DNA of 64,000 nt from Halomonas sp. 7T (lineage in GTDB: Bacteria; Pseudomonadota; Gammaproteobacteria; Pseudomonadales; Halomonadaceae): contig NZ_CP087112.1 of assembly GCF_025643255.1 (NCBI RefSeq), positions 3,534,001 to 3,598,000 on the forward strand, written 5' to 3'. Position 1 is the stretch's first letter. The number at the start of each line of letters is the position of its first letter. This document shows positions 45,895 to 54,710 of this stretch, in pieces. The position numbers and the translations under genes are program-made. The notes under the pieces were generated by a model. That model did no database searches. It was not told the origin of the DNA and saw only the letters and a program-made list of their open reading frames with translations.

Positions 45895-47061
45895 TTATAC
45901 GATCGCGTGGGGAATAAAGCATGACGTGTCTTTGGTAATGCGCCCCACATCCTCACGAATGCCCATGCCGCAGGCACGGTCACCCACTACCCAACTGCCG
46001 ACTAACGCGTGCTTATCACCAAAGCGAGGCAGGCTGTGGTAGGCCTGGCGTATCCACGGGCTGTCGGTGTAGGGGCCGCCGACAGTCTGTTGCTCACCTG
46101 AAGGCGTGATTAAGCTTATATTGCTGCCTTCCCGTGAGAAGAACGGCTTACGCACCCATCCTGCGGCGAGTGGGGCGCTGGCATCGTCCTCGAAAAACGC
46201 TGGCAGCAGATTGGGGTGGCCTTCAAAGCGTTCCCATAGCAGTGGCAAAATGCCTTTGTTAGACAAGATTGCTTTCCAGGGTGGCTCGAACCAGTGGGTG
46301 TCGAGCAGCGGCAACTGCCTGCCAAATGTATCGTCAGCCATCTCTTCCCAGGGGTAGAGTTTGAAAATAGCGGTAATCGGCTGATGGTCTAAATCGACAA
46401 AATGACGAGCACCTGGCTGTAGACCGATGTCATCGGTATAAATAAACGGCGCATTAAGCCCTGCCTGTAGCGCAATGTCCTGCAAGTAGCTGACCGTTGC
46501 CCGCTCTTCATCGCTGCCTTTTACACAGGAGAAGTAAAGAGTACGCCCTTCCAGCCGGTCGCCTAAGTGCGCCATGGCGTTAATTAGCCGCTCTTGAATC
46601 GAGTTGTACTGGTCAGCTTGCCGGGGAAGAAGGCCCTGCTCAATGGCTTGCTCAAGCCACACCCACTGGAAAAAACCCGCTTCATAAAGCGAGGTGGGCG
46701 TATCGTAATTCAGCTCTAACAGCTTAGCTGGGCCGTTACCGGAGTAGGCAAAGTCCATTCGTCCATAGAGGGGCGGCTGACCCGCTTTCCAGGAGTGATG
46801 AATGGTGTCCCACATAAATTCAGGAATCGCTAAGCGCTGCATTAACGCATTGGAGTGGCAGACCTTGTCGACCAACTCCATGCACATTTCATGCAGCGCT
46901 TCAGTAGGGGACTCAATGTCCTGTTCAACCTGCTCCAGGGTGAACTGGTAATAGGCGTCCTCTTTCCAGTAAGGCGCACCATCAATGGTGTGAAAATGAA
47001 ACCCTAGCTCGTTAGCTAGGGTTTTCCACGCTCTACGTTCGGGTATATCGACCCGCAGCAT
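45895..47061 (-). CDS. glutathionylspermidine synthase-like ATP-grasp protein (YgiC/YjfC-type)
   Basis: A 388-residue C-N ligase of the glutathionylspermidine synthase family, carrying only the synthetase half, as in E. coli YgiC and YjfC; no amidase domain. Conserved blocks are YGRMDFAYSGNGPAKLLELN, YDTPTSLYEAGFFQW, AIFKLYPWEEMADD, and AGWVRKPFFSREGSNISLI. The acceptor substrate is unknown; bifunctional glutathionylspermidine activity is not expected. It is the last gene of a three-gene operon with a DUF350 membrane protein and a DUF1190 lipoprotein, the same company YjfC keeps with YjfL and YjfM. Confidence 0.88.
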   Translation of the reverse strand: MLRVDIPERRAWKTLANELGFHFHTIDGAPYWKEDAYYQFTLEQVEQDIESPTEALHEMCMELVDKVCHSNALMQRLAIPEFMWDTIHHSWKAGQPPLYGRMDFAYSGNGPAKLLELNYDTPTSLYEAGFFQWVWLEQAIEQGLLPRQADQYNSIQERLINAMAHLGDRLEGRTLYFSCVKGSDEERATVSYLQDIALQAGLNAPFIYTDDIGLQPGARHFVDLDHQPITAIFKLYPWEEMADDTFGRQLPLLDTHWFEPPWKAILSNKGILPLLWERFEGHPNLLPAFFEDDASAPLAAGWVRKPFFSREGSNISLITPSGEQQTVGGPYTDSPWIRQAYHSLPRFGDKHALVGSWVVGDRACGMGIREDVGRITKDTSCFIPHAIV

Positions 47062-47081
47062 AGCGGCTCCTCAGCGACTGG

Positions 47082-47687
47082 TTATGAGCCCCAAGAGGCT
47101 GAGCGTGTGCCTAGGCCTCGGCGCGTCGTTGCTTGGCGATTCTGAACTACTGAGCTACGCATGGCCTCATTGCGCTGGTTAACGCGCTGCGTTGCCTGGT
47201 TGGCGGCGGCGTTCCAGTTGCCTTGGTTCTGGCGATTACGGTAAACCGGCTCTTGATACACCCGCTCTATAGAGCGGCCACGGTTAGTGTTGGATAGCAT
47301 GCTGCCCATCATGTAACCCATCATGGCGGGCATAAACCAGCTGCCGCCCCCGCCGGTAGCTTCGGCTTGCTCCTCGTTAGGTGCCGTGCAAGCGCCTTCA
47401 CCGTGCTCTGCTTCGCAGGCCTCTAGTGTGTCAAAACGGGGAACTGACTCTAGCGATGCAGCGTGAGCATCTTCGCAGGCGCTGCGGGTATAAACGTTGG
47501 CGGCCACGCACTCTTCAACGCTTTGAAAGCTTCTGGGTTCATCGAAGCTGACCTCGGTCACGTGCTCATCAGGCGCTGGCTCAACACACGCGGTTAAGCC
47601 AAAGGCGCTGGTGCCCATCATTGCCAGGGTCAGGCGGGCGCTGCGCTTGCGACGGGGTAACTGTGCCGGGTGGTTATGCGTATCCAA
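47082..47687 (-). CDS. DUF1190 (YgiB/YjfM-type) probable lipoprotein
   Basis: A protein of 201 residues if started at TTG 47687, which has AAGGAGA six bases upstream; the GTG at 47693 is too close to that site. The N-terminus is basic (PRRKRSARL) and then hydrophobic, ending in FGLTAC, a fair lipobox. Six cysteines follow in a pattern typical of DUF1190 (ECVAANVYTRSACEDAH, CEAEHGEGAC), then a Gly/Met-rich stretch and a disordered Asn/Gln/Arg-rich tail (NQATQRVNQRNEAMRS). Function is unknown; it travels with YgiC/YjfC-like ligases. Confidence 0.82.
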   Translation of the reverse strand: MDTHNHPAQLPRRKRSARLTLAMMGTSAFGLTACVEPAPDEHVTEVSFDEPRSFQSVEECVAANVYTRSACEDAHAASLESVPRFDTLEACEAEHGEGACTAPNEEQAEATGGGGSWFMPAMMGYMMGSMLSNTNRGRSIERVYQEPVYRNRQNQGNWNAAANQATQRVNQRNEAMRSSVVQNRQATTRRGLGTRSASWGS

Positions 47688-47699
47688 TGTCACTCTCCT

Positions 47700-48113
47700 T
47701 TACCACGTCATCGAGGCTGCGTTGATCAAGCCGACCGCAATAGAAATGCTGCCTACTAGAGTGCCGTAGGCTTGGTGGCCTTCGTTAATATGCTGGGAAA
47801 GGCTTTCGCCCTGCTGGCGTAGAAACAGCTTCAATCCGAAGAAGGTGGCTAACTGAACACCGAAGGCAATAATGCCCCAAAGGATAAAGTCGATATAGCT
47901 GACAGAGTTCGCCATGGCGCTATAGAGCGGAATGGTAAAGCCTAAAATAGAGCCACCGTAGGCGCGTGCGGCCGCGGCGTTGCCTTCACGTATTAGCGTC
48001 CATTCGTGGTGAGGCGTAATGCGGCTGTAGCAGTACATAAAGGCGACTAGCAGCCCAAGAGCGCCTATTAAGTAGGCAAGAAAATGCGGTAACCCTTGTA
48101 AGTAATGCAACAT
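47700..48113 (-). CDS. DUF350 (YjfL-type) inner-membrane protein
   Basis: A 137-residue protein with four hydrophobic helices (LPHFLAYLIGALGLLVAFMY, ILGFTIPLYSAMANSVSYID, FILWGIIAFGVQLATFFGLK, TLVGSISIAVGLINAASMTW), matching the YjfL/DUF350 family. The TPHHEWTLIREGNAAAARAY loop between helices one and two is the family signature. It is the first gene of the YjfL-YjfM-YjfC-like operon; its stop overlaps the ribosome site of the next gene. Function is unknown. Confidence 0.88.
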   Translation of the reverse strand: MLHYLQGLPHFLAYLIGALGLLVAFMYCYSRITPHHEWTLIREGNAAAARAYGGSILGFTIPLYSAMANSVSYIDFILWGIIAFGVQLATFFGLKLFLRQQGESLSQHINEGHQAYGTLVGSISIAVGLINAASMTW

Positions 48114-48386
48114 AGCGACGCGCTTCCCTATAACTAGATGGACGATGTGTATTGTGACATAGCTGAGCCACGCTGCGGTAAAACCCCATCAAGTTTGTTT
48201 AACACGCTTAATTAGGGCTTTTGATGATGCTAGACACTACGCTTGTGCTCCCTACCTAGGGCGTAAAGGAGGGTACACTGCTCCGCTTAGGTAATGAAAA
48301 CAGGGTTAAAGAGTGATAATAAAGGATGAGGCTGCTATAAGGGGTAAAGAGGCTTAGACCGTTAATTGCATTAAATAGGAGTTCTA

Positions 48387-49793
48387 TTGTCGACATACCT
48401 TCTCCCTCCATTGCTACGCCGCTTCCAACTTCTCGCTCTTATAGTGGTAGCTTTCGTTTTAGTCGCAATGGGCTGGCAAGGCGTTCGAGTTCAAGAGGCG
48501 CTGTTGAGCTCGAATGCCGCTGTCCACAAGCACCTTGAGAGCATTACGCTCATTCAGGCGTTTAAAGCGACATTACTGGACTTAGAAACCGGGGAGCGTG
48601 GATATGTGATTACCGGTCAACCCGCTTATCTATTGCCCTATCAGCGGGCGCGCGCTCAGTTAGTCCAAAAACGAGAGCAGTTAGCGGATATTTCAGCTGC
48701 CGATGAGCCCAGTAACGAACTTTTGGAAGACGAATTTACAGCTTTGCTGACTCGGCGGATCCAAATTGCCGAAGCCAATATCATGGTACGTGAAACCGAT
48801 GGCTTAGAAGCGGCTGCCCTCAGGCTATTAGCCGCAGGGGGGCGGCAAACCATGGATCGATTGCGCAGCCATCTTAATGCGTTAGAACAAAATGAGCGTG
48901 AGCTGCTAAGTGCCCAAACTCAACACGCGACCCGTCAAGCACAACGGTCACGTTGGGTGTGGGGCGGCGGCGCTGCTGCTGTAGCGCTGCTGCTGATCAT
49001 CACCAGTGTGTCTATTATCACTCAATGGCGCCAGCGCCAGCGAGTCATGACCATGCAGCAAACGTTCATATCCACGGTAAGCCACGAGCTACGCACACCA
49101 TTAACGGTGATTTTGGGCGCTTTAGGCATGTTGCAAAGCGGTATGGGAGGCACACTGAACCAAGATGCACAGCGTTTGATCACAATAGCAAATGATAATG
49201 GTAAACGTTTAAAGCATTTGATTGATGACATTCTCGATATTGAGAAACTCGAAAGTGGACAACTAACGTTTAACTGGCAGCAATTGCCACTTAAGTCGCT
49301 GATAGAGCAGTCTGTACTCCTCAACCAGCCTTACGCAGAGAGTTTTTCTGTTTCGTTGGTGTTTAAGCACGTATCAGCTAATGATTCTGTTTTGAAAAAT
49401 GCCTTAACGAAAGCATTAGATGAGCATGACGAGGTTGAAGTAGACCCAGAGCGCTTTGCCCAAGTCATGGCGAACTTGATTTCCAATGCGTGTAAACACT
49501 CTTCACCAGAAGGTCAGGTTGAAATAACGGCGGGGCAGGTAGATAGCCGCTGGTTTGAAGTAAGCGTTTGCGATCATGGCAGTGGAATACCGTGGTCGTT
49601 TCAGCCCCGCGTGTTTGAACGCTTTGCTCAGGCGGATGGGACCGACAGGCGCCGAGCAGGTGGGACGGGACTAGGGTTGGCAATTACGAAAGCTCTGGTT
49701 GAGGAAATGGGGGGACGCATTGGCTTTCGATCCATACCCTTTGAAGGCAGCTGTTTCTGGATTCGCTTACCCAGAGTGGTATCGGTAAGCTGA
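48387..49793 (+). CDS. CHASE3 sensor histidine kinase
   Basis: A 468-residue membrane kinase. Start is TTG with TAGGAG five bases upstream. Transmembrane segments at about 14-32 and 191-210 flank a periplasmic helical domain with the CHASE3 feature LLDLETGERGYVITGQPAYL. There is no clear HAMP. The H-box STVSHELRTPLTV has the phospho-His near residue 233; the ATPase boxes are ANLISNACKHSS, VCDHGSGIP, FERFAQADGTDRR and GGTGLGLAITKAL. It is paired with the receiver gene 46 bases downstream and is first in the polysaccharide-type locus. Confidence 0.93.
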   Translation: MSTYLLPPLLRRFQLLALIVVAFVLVAMGWQGVRVQEALLSSNAAVHKHLESITLIQAFKATLLDLETGERGYVITGQPAYLLPYQRARAQLVQKREQLADISAADEPSNELLEDEFTALLTRRIQIAEANIMVRETDGLEAAALRLLAAGGRQTMDRLRSHLNALEQNERELLSAQTQHATRQAQRSRWVWGGGAAAVALLLIITSVSIITQWRQRQRVMTMQQTFISTVSHELRTPLTVILGALGMLQSGMGGTLNQDAQRLITIANDNGKRLKHLIDDILDIEKLESGQLTFNWQQLPLKSLIEQSVLLNQPYAESFSVSLVFKHVSANDSVLKNALTKALDEHDEVEVDPERFAQVMANLISNACKHSSPEGQVEITAGQVDSRWFEVSVCDHGSGIPWSFQPRVFERFAQADGTDRRRAGGTGLGLAITKALVEEMGGRIGFRSIPFEGSCFWIRLPRVVSVS

Positions 49794-49839
49794 TATAAGC
49801 GCTTACTTAACAATGTACAAACGACGCTAAGAGGGTCAT

Positions 49840-50235
49840 ATGTCATCAACAGCAGCGACTATTTTACTGGTCGAAGATGAAGAGGATATTGCTTTTCTTT
49901 TGCGCTTTTTGCTGGAGCGTAACGGCTACCAGGTTGAGCATGCTGAGGAAGGTCGGCAAGCGCTGGAGCGTATTACTCATGGAGCAAGCAGCAGCCAAGT
50001 TCCGGATCTAGTGCTTTTGGATATGATGCTTCCTTATCATGATGGTTTGGAAATTCTTGCCCGACTGCGGTCGCAGCCAGTTTGGGAGGACGTTCCGGTG
50101 GTGATGTTAACCGCCAAAGCGAGGGAAGCGGATATCGTGCGAGCGCTAGAGTTAGGCGCAGACGACTATGTCACAAAGCCGTTTCAGCCGGATGAGCTGT
50201 TAGCGCGTTTACGCCGTTTTTTGCGTAAACGTTAA
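49840..50235 (+). CDS. single-domain response regulator
   Basis: A 131-residue receiver without an output domain. Active-site residues are seen in LVEDEEDIAF, LLDMMLPYHDG (phospho-Asp), VVMLTAKAREADIV (Thr) and DDYVTKPFQPDEL (Lys). It looks like the receiver part of an OmpR-type regulator that stops before the DNA-binding domain (LARLRRFLRKR). It is probably phosphorylated by the CHASE3 kinase upstream; signalling must go through protein contact, perhaps to the glycosyltransferase or HEAT protein. Confidence 0.93.
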   Translation: MSSTAATILLVEDEEDIAFLLRFLLERNGYQVEHAEEGRQALERITHGASSSQVPDLVLLDMMLPYHDGLEILARLRSQPVWEDVPVVMLTAKAREADIVRALELGADDYVTKPFQPDELLARLRRFLRKR

Positions 50236-50247
50236 AGAGGAGAACTG

Positions 50248-51045
50248 ATGACATACGCTAACCGTTTGCTTAACTTGAATATTTGCTTTGGCAAGGGCCT
50301 AGCACTGTTTGTAGCTTTAGTGGTAGTCACAGCACCTTTTGCTGAGGCCGATGAACGCCGTACTGAGCTGGAAGTGTCGCAGCGCTACGAGCATTTAGAT
50401 AATGGCTTCTCTGCCTGGCAGGCCCAGCGTCTTGATGCCCAAACCCGCACTCTGAATGGCATTACTTGGTACGGTGCCGCGCTGCGAGAACGACGTTACG
50501 GTAGTTGGGATCAAGGCGTTGAAGCGGGAGCCGCGATTCCTATAGGTGCCTATTGGGTTGTTCAGCCAGAAGTAGCTAAGGCATTTGACGGTGATTTTCT
50601 CCCTCGCTGGTACGCCGACTTACGTGTGCAGCGCGTGCTTACTAACGGCTGGGTCGCCAACACTAGCCTGCGCCGCACGCAGTACAATGACTCCCAGGTA
50701 GATCGCCTAGCACTCGGTGGCGAGCGCTATTGGGGTAACTGGCGAGGCGCTTATACGTTGAATATCAGCGACGTTGATGGTGCAGGCACGCCGATAGGGC
50801 ATGCCGTGGCGTTAGACCGCTATTACAATGACACGAGCTTTATTGGCCTACGAGGCAACCTAGGGCGTGAAGAGGAAGCGCTACCCAATGGCAATGTGTT
50901 CACCAGTTCTGTATCGGGTGTTGGTGTGCGTGGCCGACACTGGTTGGATGATGATTGGGCAGTTTCCTGGGACGTGGGGTGGCTGAGCCAGGGGAATATT
51001 TATGACCGCTATGGAGTACAAGTAGGCATTCGTCGTGCTTTCTGA
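50248..51045 (+). CDS. YaiO-like outer-membrane beta-barrel protein
   Basis: A 265-residue secreted protein. A signal peptide (about residues 1-34, hydrophobic ALFVALVVVTAPFAEA) is followed by repeated amphipathic strands with aromatic ends, including RYEHLDNGFSAWQAQ, RWYADLRVQRVLTNGWVANT, SFIGLRGNLG and the C-terminal YGVQVGIRRAF ending in Phe, as outer-membrane barrels do. This fits the YaiO family, of unknown function. GAGGAG precedes the ATG. It overlaps the HEAT gene by 11 bases. In this locus it could be the exit pore for a polymer made by the downstream synthase; that is inferred. Confidence 0.8.
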   Translation: MTYANRLLNLNICFGKGLALFVALVVVTAPFAEADERRTELEVSQRYEHLDNGFSAWQAQRLDAQTRTLNGITWYGAALRERRYGSWDQGVEAGAAIPIGAYWVVQPEVAKAFDGDFLPRWYADLRVQRVLTNGWVANTSLRRTQYNDSQVDRLALGGERYWGNWRGAYTLNISDVDGAGTPIGHAVALDRYYNDTSFIGLRGNLGREEEALPNGNVFTSSVSGVGVRGRHWLDDDWAVSWDVGWLSQGNIYDRYGVQVGIRRAF

Positions 51046-52168
51046 GGTGGTCGCGCTGTTTGAGCTGTTCGTCGCGGCGCTGAGGCAACTGACCGTTTTA
51101 CCAAGTGATCCCGCCCTGAGGCTTGCTGTCTACAGCGCTATTGCCTTAGCAGTGTTAACGCTGGTCGTGATGTTTAATGTGCTGGTGTTGTCTGAATTGG
51201 CTGGACGGCGTCAGCGAAGGAGAGCGGCCTTTAATGCTCGCTGGCGCCCGCTACTGACGGCATGGAGCCTGGGTGAGCGCGTGGATTTACCGCCGCTCAA
51301 TTCACACCGTGATGAGGAGCGCTTTTGGCTGCTGTTGATGTGGGTTAATTTGCAGCGCCAGCTGCGCGGTGGCACAAAAGAAAAACTAAATACATTTTTT
51401 GGCCACTTAGCGTTAGATACCTACGTAGCATCGCTTTTAGACAATCGCCGAGCGCACCGTAGGCTGTTGGCTCTGGCTTGTTTACGGCACGTGGGGGAAG
51501 AGCGCCACTGGATGTCTGTGGCGCCACTCGTTACTTCTTCTAATCCAGTAGAAAGCCTCGCAGCGGCAGACGTATTGGTCGCGATGAATCCTGAGCGCGC
51601 CATGCGCTTTTTAGTGCCGTTCTATATTCAGCGAAAAGACTGGGCGTACCTGCGTTTTAAAGCCTTATGCAAGCAGGCGGGCCGCACAGCAGCGGGGCCG
51701 CCATTGCTAACTGCTTTAGAGCAGTCTCCACACCCTCGTATTGTGGCACTACTTGAATGGGTAGCCCCCTCCAGTGCGGCACAGTGGGCACGGCGCAGTT
51801 TGCTGCAGCTACCTGCTTCAATGGAGTTAAGCCGTGAGCAGCGTGATGCGGTATGTGCATCGCTGCGTTGCTTAGCAGAGTTGCATAGCGCGCAAGATCG
51901 CGAACTAATTGAACAAGCGTTCAATCATCCGTTGCCGCAGGTGCGAGTCGAAGCGGTGTTGGCGCTCAAGCGTCAAGCCAATGAGGCTGATGAGGCGCAG
52001 TTTATGCGCATGCTTAGCGACCCTAGTTGGTGGGTACGACAAGCCGCTGCTGATGCGCTGGTTGATTTACCAGGCATTAATAAACCACGCCTTAACGCTC
52101 TATCTGAGGGTTTACAAGATCGTTATGGTCGCGATGCCCTACGTCGTGCCATCGCGGAGAAGCGCTAA
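51035..52168 (+). CDS. membrane-anchored HEAT-repeat protein
   Basis: A 377-residue protein with one transmembrane helix (about residues 29-53) and a basic stretch (GRRQRRR) just after it, so the rest is probably cytosolic. The C-terminal two thirds are helical repeats, clearest at about 290-370 (NHPLPQVRVEAVLALKRQAN, SDPSWWVRQAAADALVDLPG), the HEAT/PBS-lyase type. Such repeats usually dock other proteins. It starts at GTG inside the barrel gene and its stop overlaps the synthase ATG by one base (TAATG), so the three are made together. Confidence 0.82.
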   Translation: MLSEVVALFELFVAALRQLTVLPSDPALRLAVYSAIALAVLTLVVMFNVLVLSELAGRRQRRRAAFNARWRPLLTAWSLGERVDLPPLNSHRDEERFWLLLMWVNLQRQLRGGTKEKLNTFFGHLALDTYVASLLDNRRAHRRLLALACLRHVGEERHWMSVAPLVTSSNPVESLAAADVLVAMNPERAMRFLVPFYIQRKDWAYLRFKALCKQAGRTAAGPPLLTALEQSPHPRIVALLEWVAPSSAAQWARRSLLQLPASMELSREQRDAVCASLRCLAELHSAQDRELIEQAFNHPLPQVRVEAVLALKRQANEADEAQFMRMLSDPSWWVRQAAADALVDLPGINKPRLNALSEGLQDRYGRDALRRAIAEKR

Positions 52169-53592
52169 TGGAAATTTGGCAAGCAGTGACCGGGGTTGAT
52201 TGGGTGTGGTGGGGCCAGGTAGGCTTCATCGGCTACTTTGTACTGTTAAATGGCGGTTACTTAACCCTCAACGTGCTGTCGATGATCAGTCTCCGCCGCT
52301 ATATGCGCCAGCGGGCTGAGCTGGGTGAAACAGTTCCGTACCTTGGTGTAGAGCCTGCCGTCTCTATTCTAGTGCCCGCGTTTAATGAAGAGGCAACGAT
52401 CCGCACATCAATCCTCTCCTTAATGCAGCTTCAATACCCGGAGTTTGAAATTGTCGTCATTAACGATGGCTCTAAGGACAATACTCTGGCCGTCTTAAAA
52501 GAGGCGTTTGAGCTAGAAGAGTATCCTGAGCCACTTCGGCGAAGCGTGCCTCACCAAGAAGTGCTTGGCGTATACCGCTCGCGCCGCTATGACCATCTGA
52601 AAGTGATTGATAAGGCGAATGGGGGCAAAGCTGATGCGCTGAATGCTGGGATTAACGCCTCCCGCCATGCGCTTTTTTGTGCGGTTGATGCCGACTCGAT
52701 TTTGCAACGAGACAGTTTGTTGCGGGTAGTGCAGCCCTTCCTGGAAGATGAGCGCACGGTGGCGGCTGGTGGAACGGTGCGCATTGCTAATGGTTCCAAG
52801 GTGCAAGGCGGCTATCTTTTGGAGGCGGGTATCCCCCGTAGCCTGTTGGCACGTTTTCAAATTGTTGAATACTTACGTGCCTTCCTCTTTGGCCGTTTAG
52901 GCTGGTCACCCATGAATGCCGTGCTGATTATTTCAGGCGCCTTTGGTTTGTTTAACCGTGAGCGTGTGATGGATGTAGGCGGCTACAGTACCACCACGGT
53001 AGGCGAGGATATGGAGCTAGTGGTGCGGCTGCACCGCTATCACCGAGAAAAGCGCCTGCCTTATCGTATCCACTATTTACCAGACCCTATCTGCTGGACA
53101 GAAGCACCGGAAGATCTCACTACATTAGGCAAGCAGCGTAGCCGCTGGCAGCGCGGCTTGGCAGAAAGTTTGTCGAGGCATACCAAGTTGGCGGTCATGC
53201 CCAGAGGTGGCGCACCCGGCAGGCTGGCGTGGCCCTTTATGGCGCTTTTTGAGTGGCTTGGGCCATTAATCGAACTGGGTGGCTATCTCTTTATGGTCGT
53301 CGGTTTTAGCCTAGGCATCATTTCGCCACTTGCGCTTACGGTCTTTATGCTGGTGGCCATCGGTATGGGTATTCTTCTCTCGGTGAACGGTCTCCTGCTT
53401 GAAACGCTTTCGTTTCGGGTCTATGCAAGACGTCGCGATATGTGGCGGCTGTTTATGGTTGCTGTGATTGAGAATTTTGGCTATCGCCAGCTAAACACCC
53501 TTTGGCGCTGCCGTGGCTTATGGCAGTGGTTCTCAAGGCGGAAGCACCAATGGGGAGCGATGAAACGCAGCGGACAGTGGGGGCAGCATTAG
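52168..53592 (+). CDS. processive family-2 glycosyltransferase (polysaccharide synthase)
   Basis: A 474-residue inner-membrane synthase. One helix near residues 11-37 precedes a GT2 catalytic domain with the standard motifs: VSILVPAFNEEATI, VVINDGSKDN, DKANGGKADALNAG, the DxD in FCAVDADS near residue 174, GEDMEL and the QxxRW motif in QRSRW near residue 322. Three to four helices follow. The layout resembles PgaC/BcsA-type synthases that make and thread a polymer; the sugar is unknown. No c-di-GMP PilZ domain is present in this protein. Clear partners are the HEAT protein and barrel upstream. Confidence 0.9.
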   Translation: MEIWQAVTGVDWVWWGQVGFIGYFVLLNGGYLTLNVLSMISLRRYMRQRAELGETVPYLGVEPAVSILVPAFNEEATIRTSILSLMQLQYPEFEIVVINDGSKDNTLAVLKEAFELEEYPEPLRRSVPHQEVLGVYRSRRYDHLKVIDKANGGKADALNAGINASRHALFCAVDADSILQRDSLLRVVQPFLEDERTVAAGGTVRIANGSKVQGGYLLEAGIPRSLLARFQIVEYLRAFLFGRLGWSPMNAVLIISGAFGLFNRERVMDVGGYSTTTVGEDMELVVRLHRYHREKRLPYRIHYLPDPICWTEAPEDLTTLGKQRSRWQRGLAESLSRHTKLAVMPRGGAPGRLAWPFMALFEWLGPLIELGGYLFMVVGFSLGIISPLALTVFMLVAIGMGILLSVNGLLLETLSFRVYARRRDMWRLFMVAVIENFGYRQLNTLWRCRGLWQWFSRRKHQWGAMKRSGQWGQH

Positions 53593-53634
53593 CCATGACG
53601 CTTACATGCGTTAAAAGTATCCAGAGTGTATTCA

Positions 53635-54213
53635 ATGTTAGATAACCTAAGCCATAGTGCTATTGCCGGTCAGTTCTTTGGCTTGGTGGCGCTGGTAATA
53701 TGCGTGGTGGCTTTTGCCAGCAAAAATGATGATCGCTTGTTGGTACTGCTGATCTCCGCCAATGTGGCGTTTGCGCTGCAGTTTGTATTTTTTGAAAGCT
53801 GGACGGCGGCAGCGCTTACGGTGTTAGTGATTGTGCGCATTGTACTTGCTAGGCGCTATCTAGGAAGCAAAGTTGTTATGTCGGGCGTGCTGCTGGCCAG
53901 CGGTATTGCTGCCGCTTTAACGTGGCAAAGCTGGGTCGATATGTTACCCATGATGGCCATGGTAATAGGCACGGTTGGTATGTTTTTACTGCGTGGCATC
54001 GCCATGCGGGTATGCCTAGGGCTGGCCGCCTTAGCTTGGATGCTGAACAACCTGTTGATTGGCACTGTCGGCGGTACTATTGCAGAAGGGCTGATTGTGG
54101 TCACTAACATCGTCACGATTATTCGCTTGATGCGGGCTAAACGAAGATATCCTGACGTATTTGAAAACCCCGAAGGGCTAGCCCCGATTACCAAAAATGA
54201 TCACCCGATCTAG
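53635..54213 (+). CDS. YgjV-like inner-membrane protein
   Basis: A 192-residue protein with about six hydrophobic helices (SAIAGQFFGLVALVICVVAF, LLVLLISANVAFALQFVFF, WTAAALTVLVIVRIVLA, MMAMVIGTVGMFLLRG and others), resembling the YgjV family of unknown function. Start is ATG 53635 or a GTG three codons earlier; ribosome signals are weak. It follows the synthase by about 40 bases on the same strand and may be the last gene of that unit, though no shared role is known. Confidence 0.75.
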   Translation: MLDNLSHSAIAGQFFGLVALVICVVAFASKNDDRLLVLLISANVAFALQFVFFESWTAAALTVLVIVRIVLARRYLGSKVVMSGVLLASGIAAALTWQSWVDMLPMMAMVIGTVGMFLLRGIAMRVCLGLAALAWMLNNLLIGTVGGTIAEGLIVVTNIVTIIRLMRAKRRYPDVFENPEGLAPITKNDHPI

Positions 54214-54317
54214 TCGGTTCATATCGGCCCTCGTCGCTCTCTTTTTTCGGCCCGCGTTAAGCGTAGGCGCTACTGCTATGCTGACAGTGTGCGAATCACG
54301 GAAAGAGGAGTTAGGCC

Positions 54318-54584
54318 ATGGCCGGTGGATGGGCAAAAGATGGCGCCGAACAAGAACAGATTGAGAGCACGGTAGATGACGCGGTGCAGCGTGCCCGTAG
54401 CCAACTGCCCCGTGGCGAGAGCCTTGAAGTGTGTGAGGAGTGTGGTGACCCCATACCCGAGCCGCGCCGTAAAGCAATTCCTGGGGTTCGTTTCTGTATT
54501 GTTTGTCAGGCAGCGTTAGACAAAAAACAGTCAGGTTTTAGTGGCTATAATCGGCGCGGGAGTAAAGACAGCCAGCTGCGTTAA
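54318..54584 (+). CDS. DksA/TraR-type C4 zinc-finger protein
   Basis: An 88-residue protein with a four-cysteine zinc site, CEECGDPIPEPRRKAIPG then RFCIVCQ, as in the DksA/TraR family. It is short, like YbiI and phage TraR, and lacks the long coiled coil of DksA, so an effect on RNA polymerase would need the short helix at residues 10-35. GAGGAG lies upstream of the ATG. It is monocistronic between the YgjV-like gene and mtnK. Confidence 0.88.
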   Translation: MAGGWAKDGAEQEQIESTVDDAVQRARSQLPRGESLEVCEECGDPIPEPRRKAIPGVRFCIVCQAALDKKQSGFSGYNRRGSKDSQLR

Positions 54585-54710
54585 CGCGACCCGCCTTTAC
54601 TAATTAATAGCGATGGCGACAGCGCCTTTGTTACCCTCCTCAAATTAACGCCTTTACGTCCTGCTTTAGGGCATGCCTGCACGCAAAAAATCTATGAGGA
54701 ATGACCTTTG

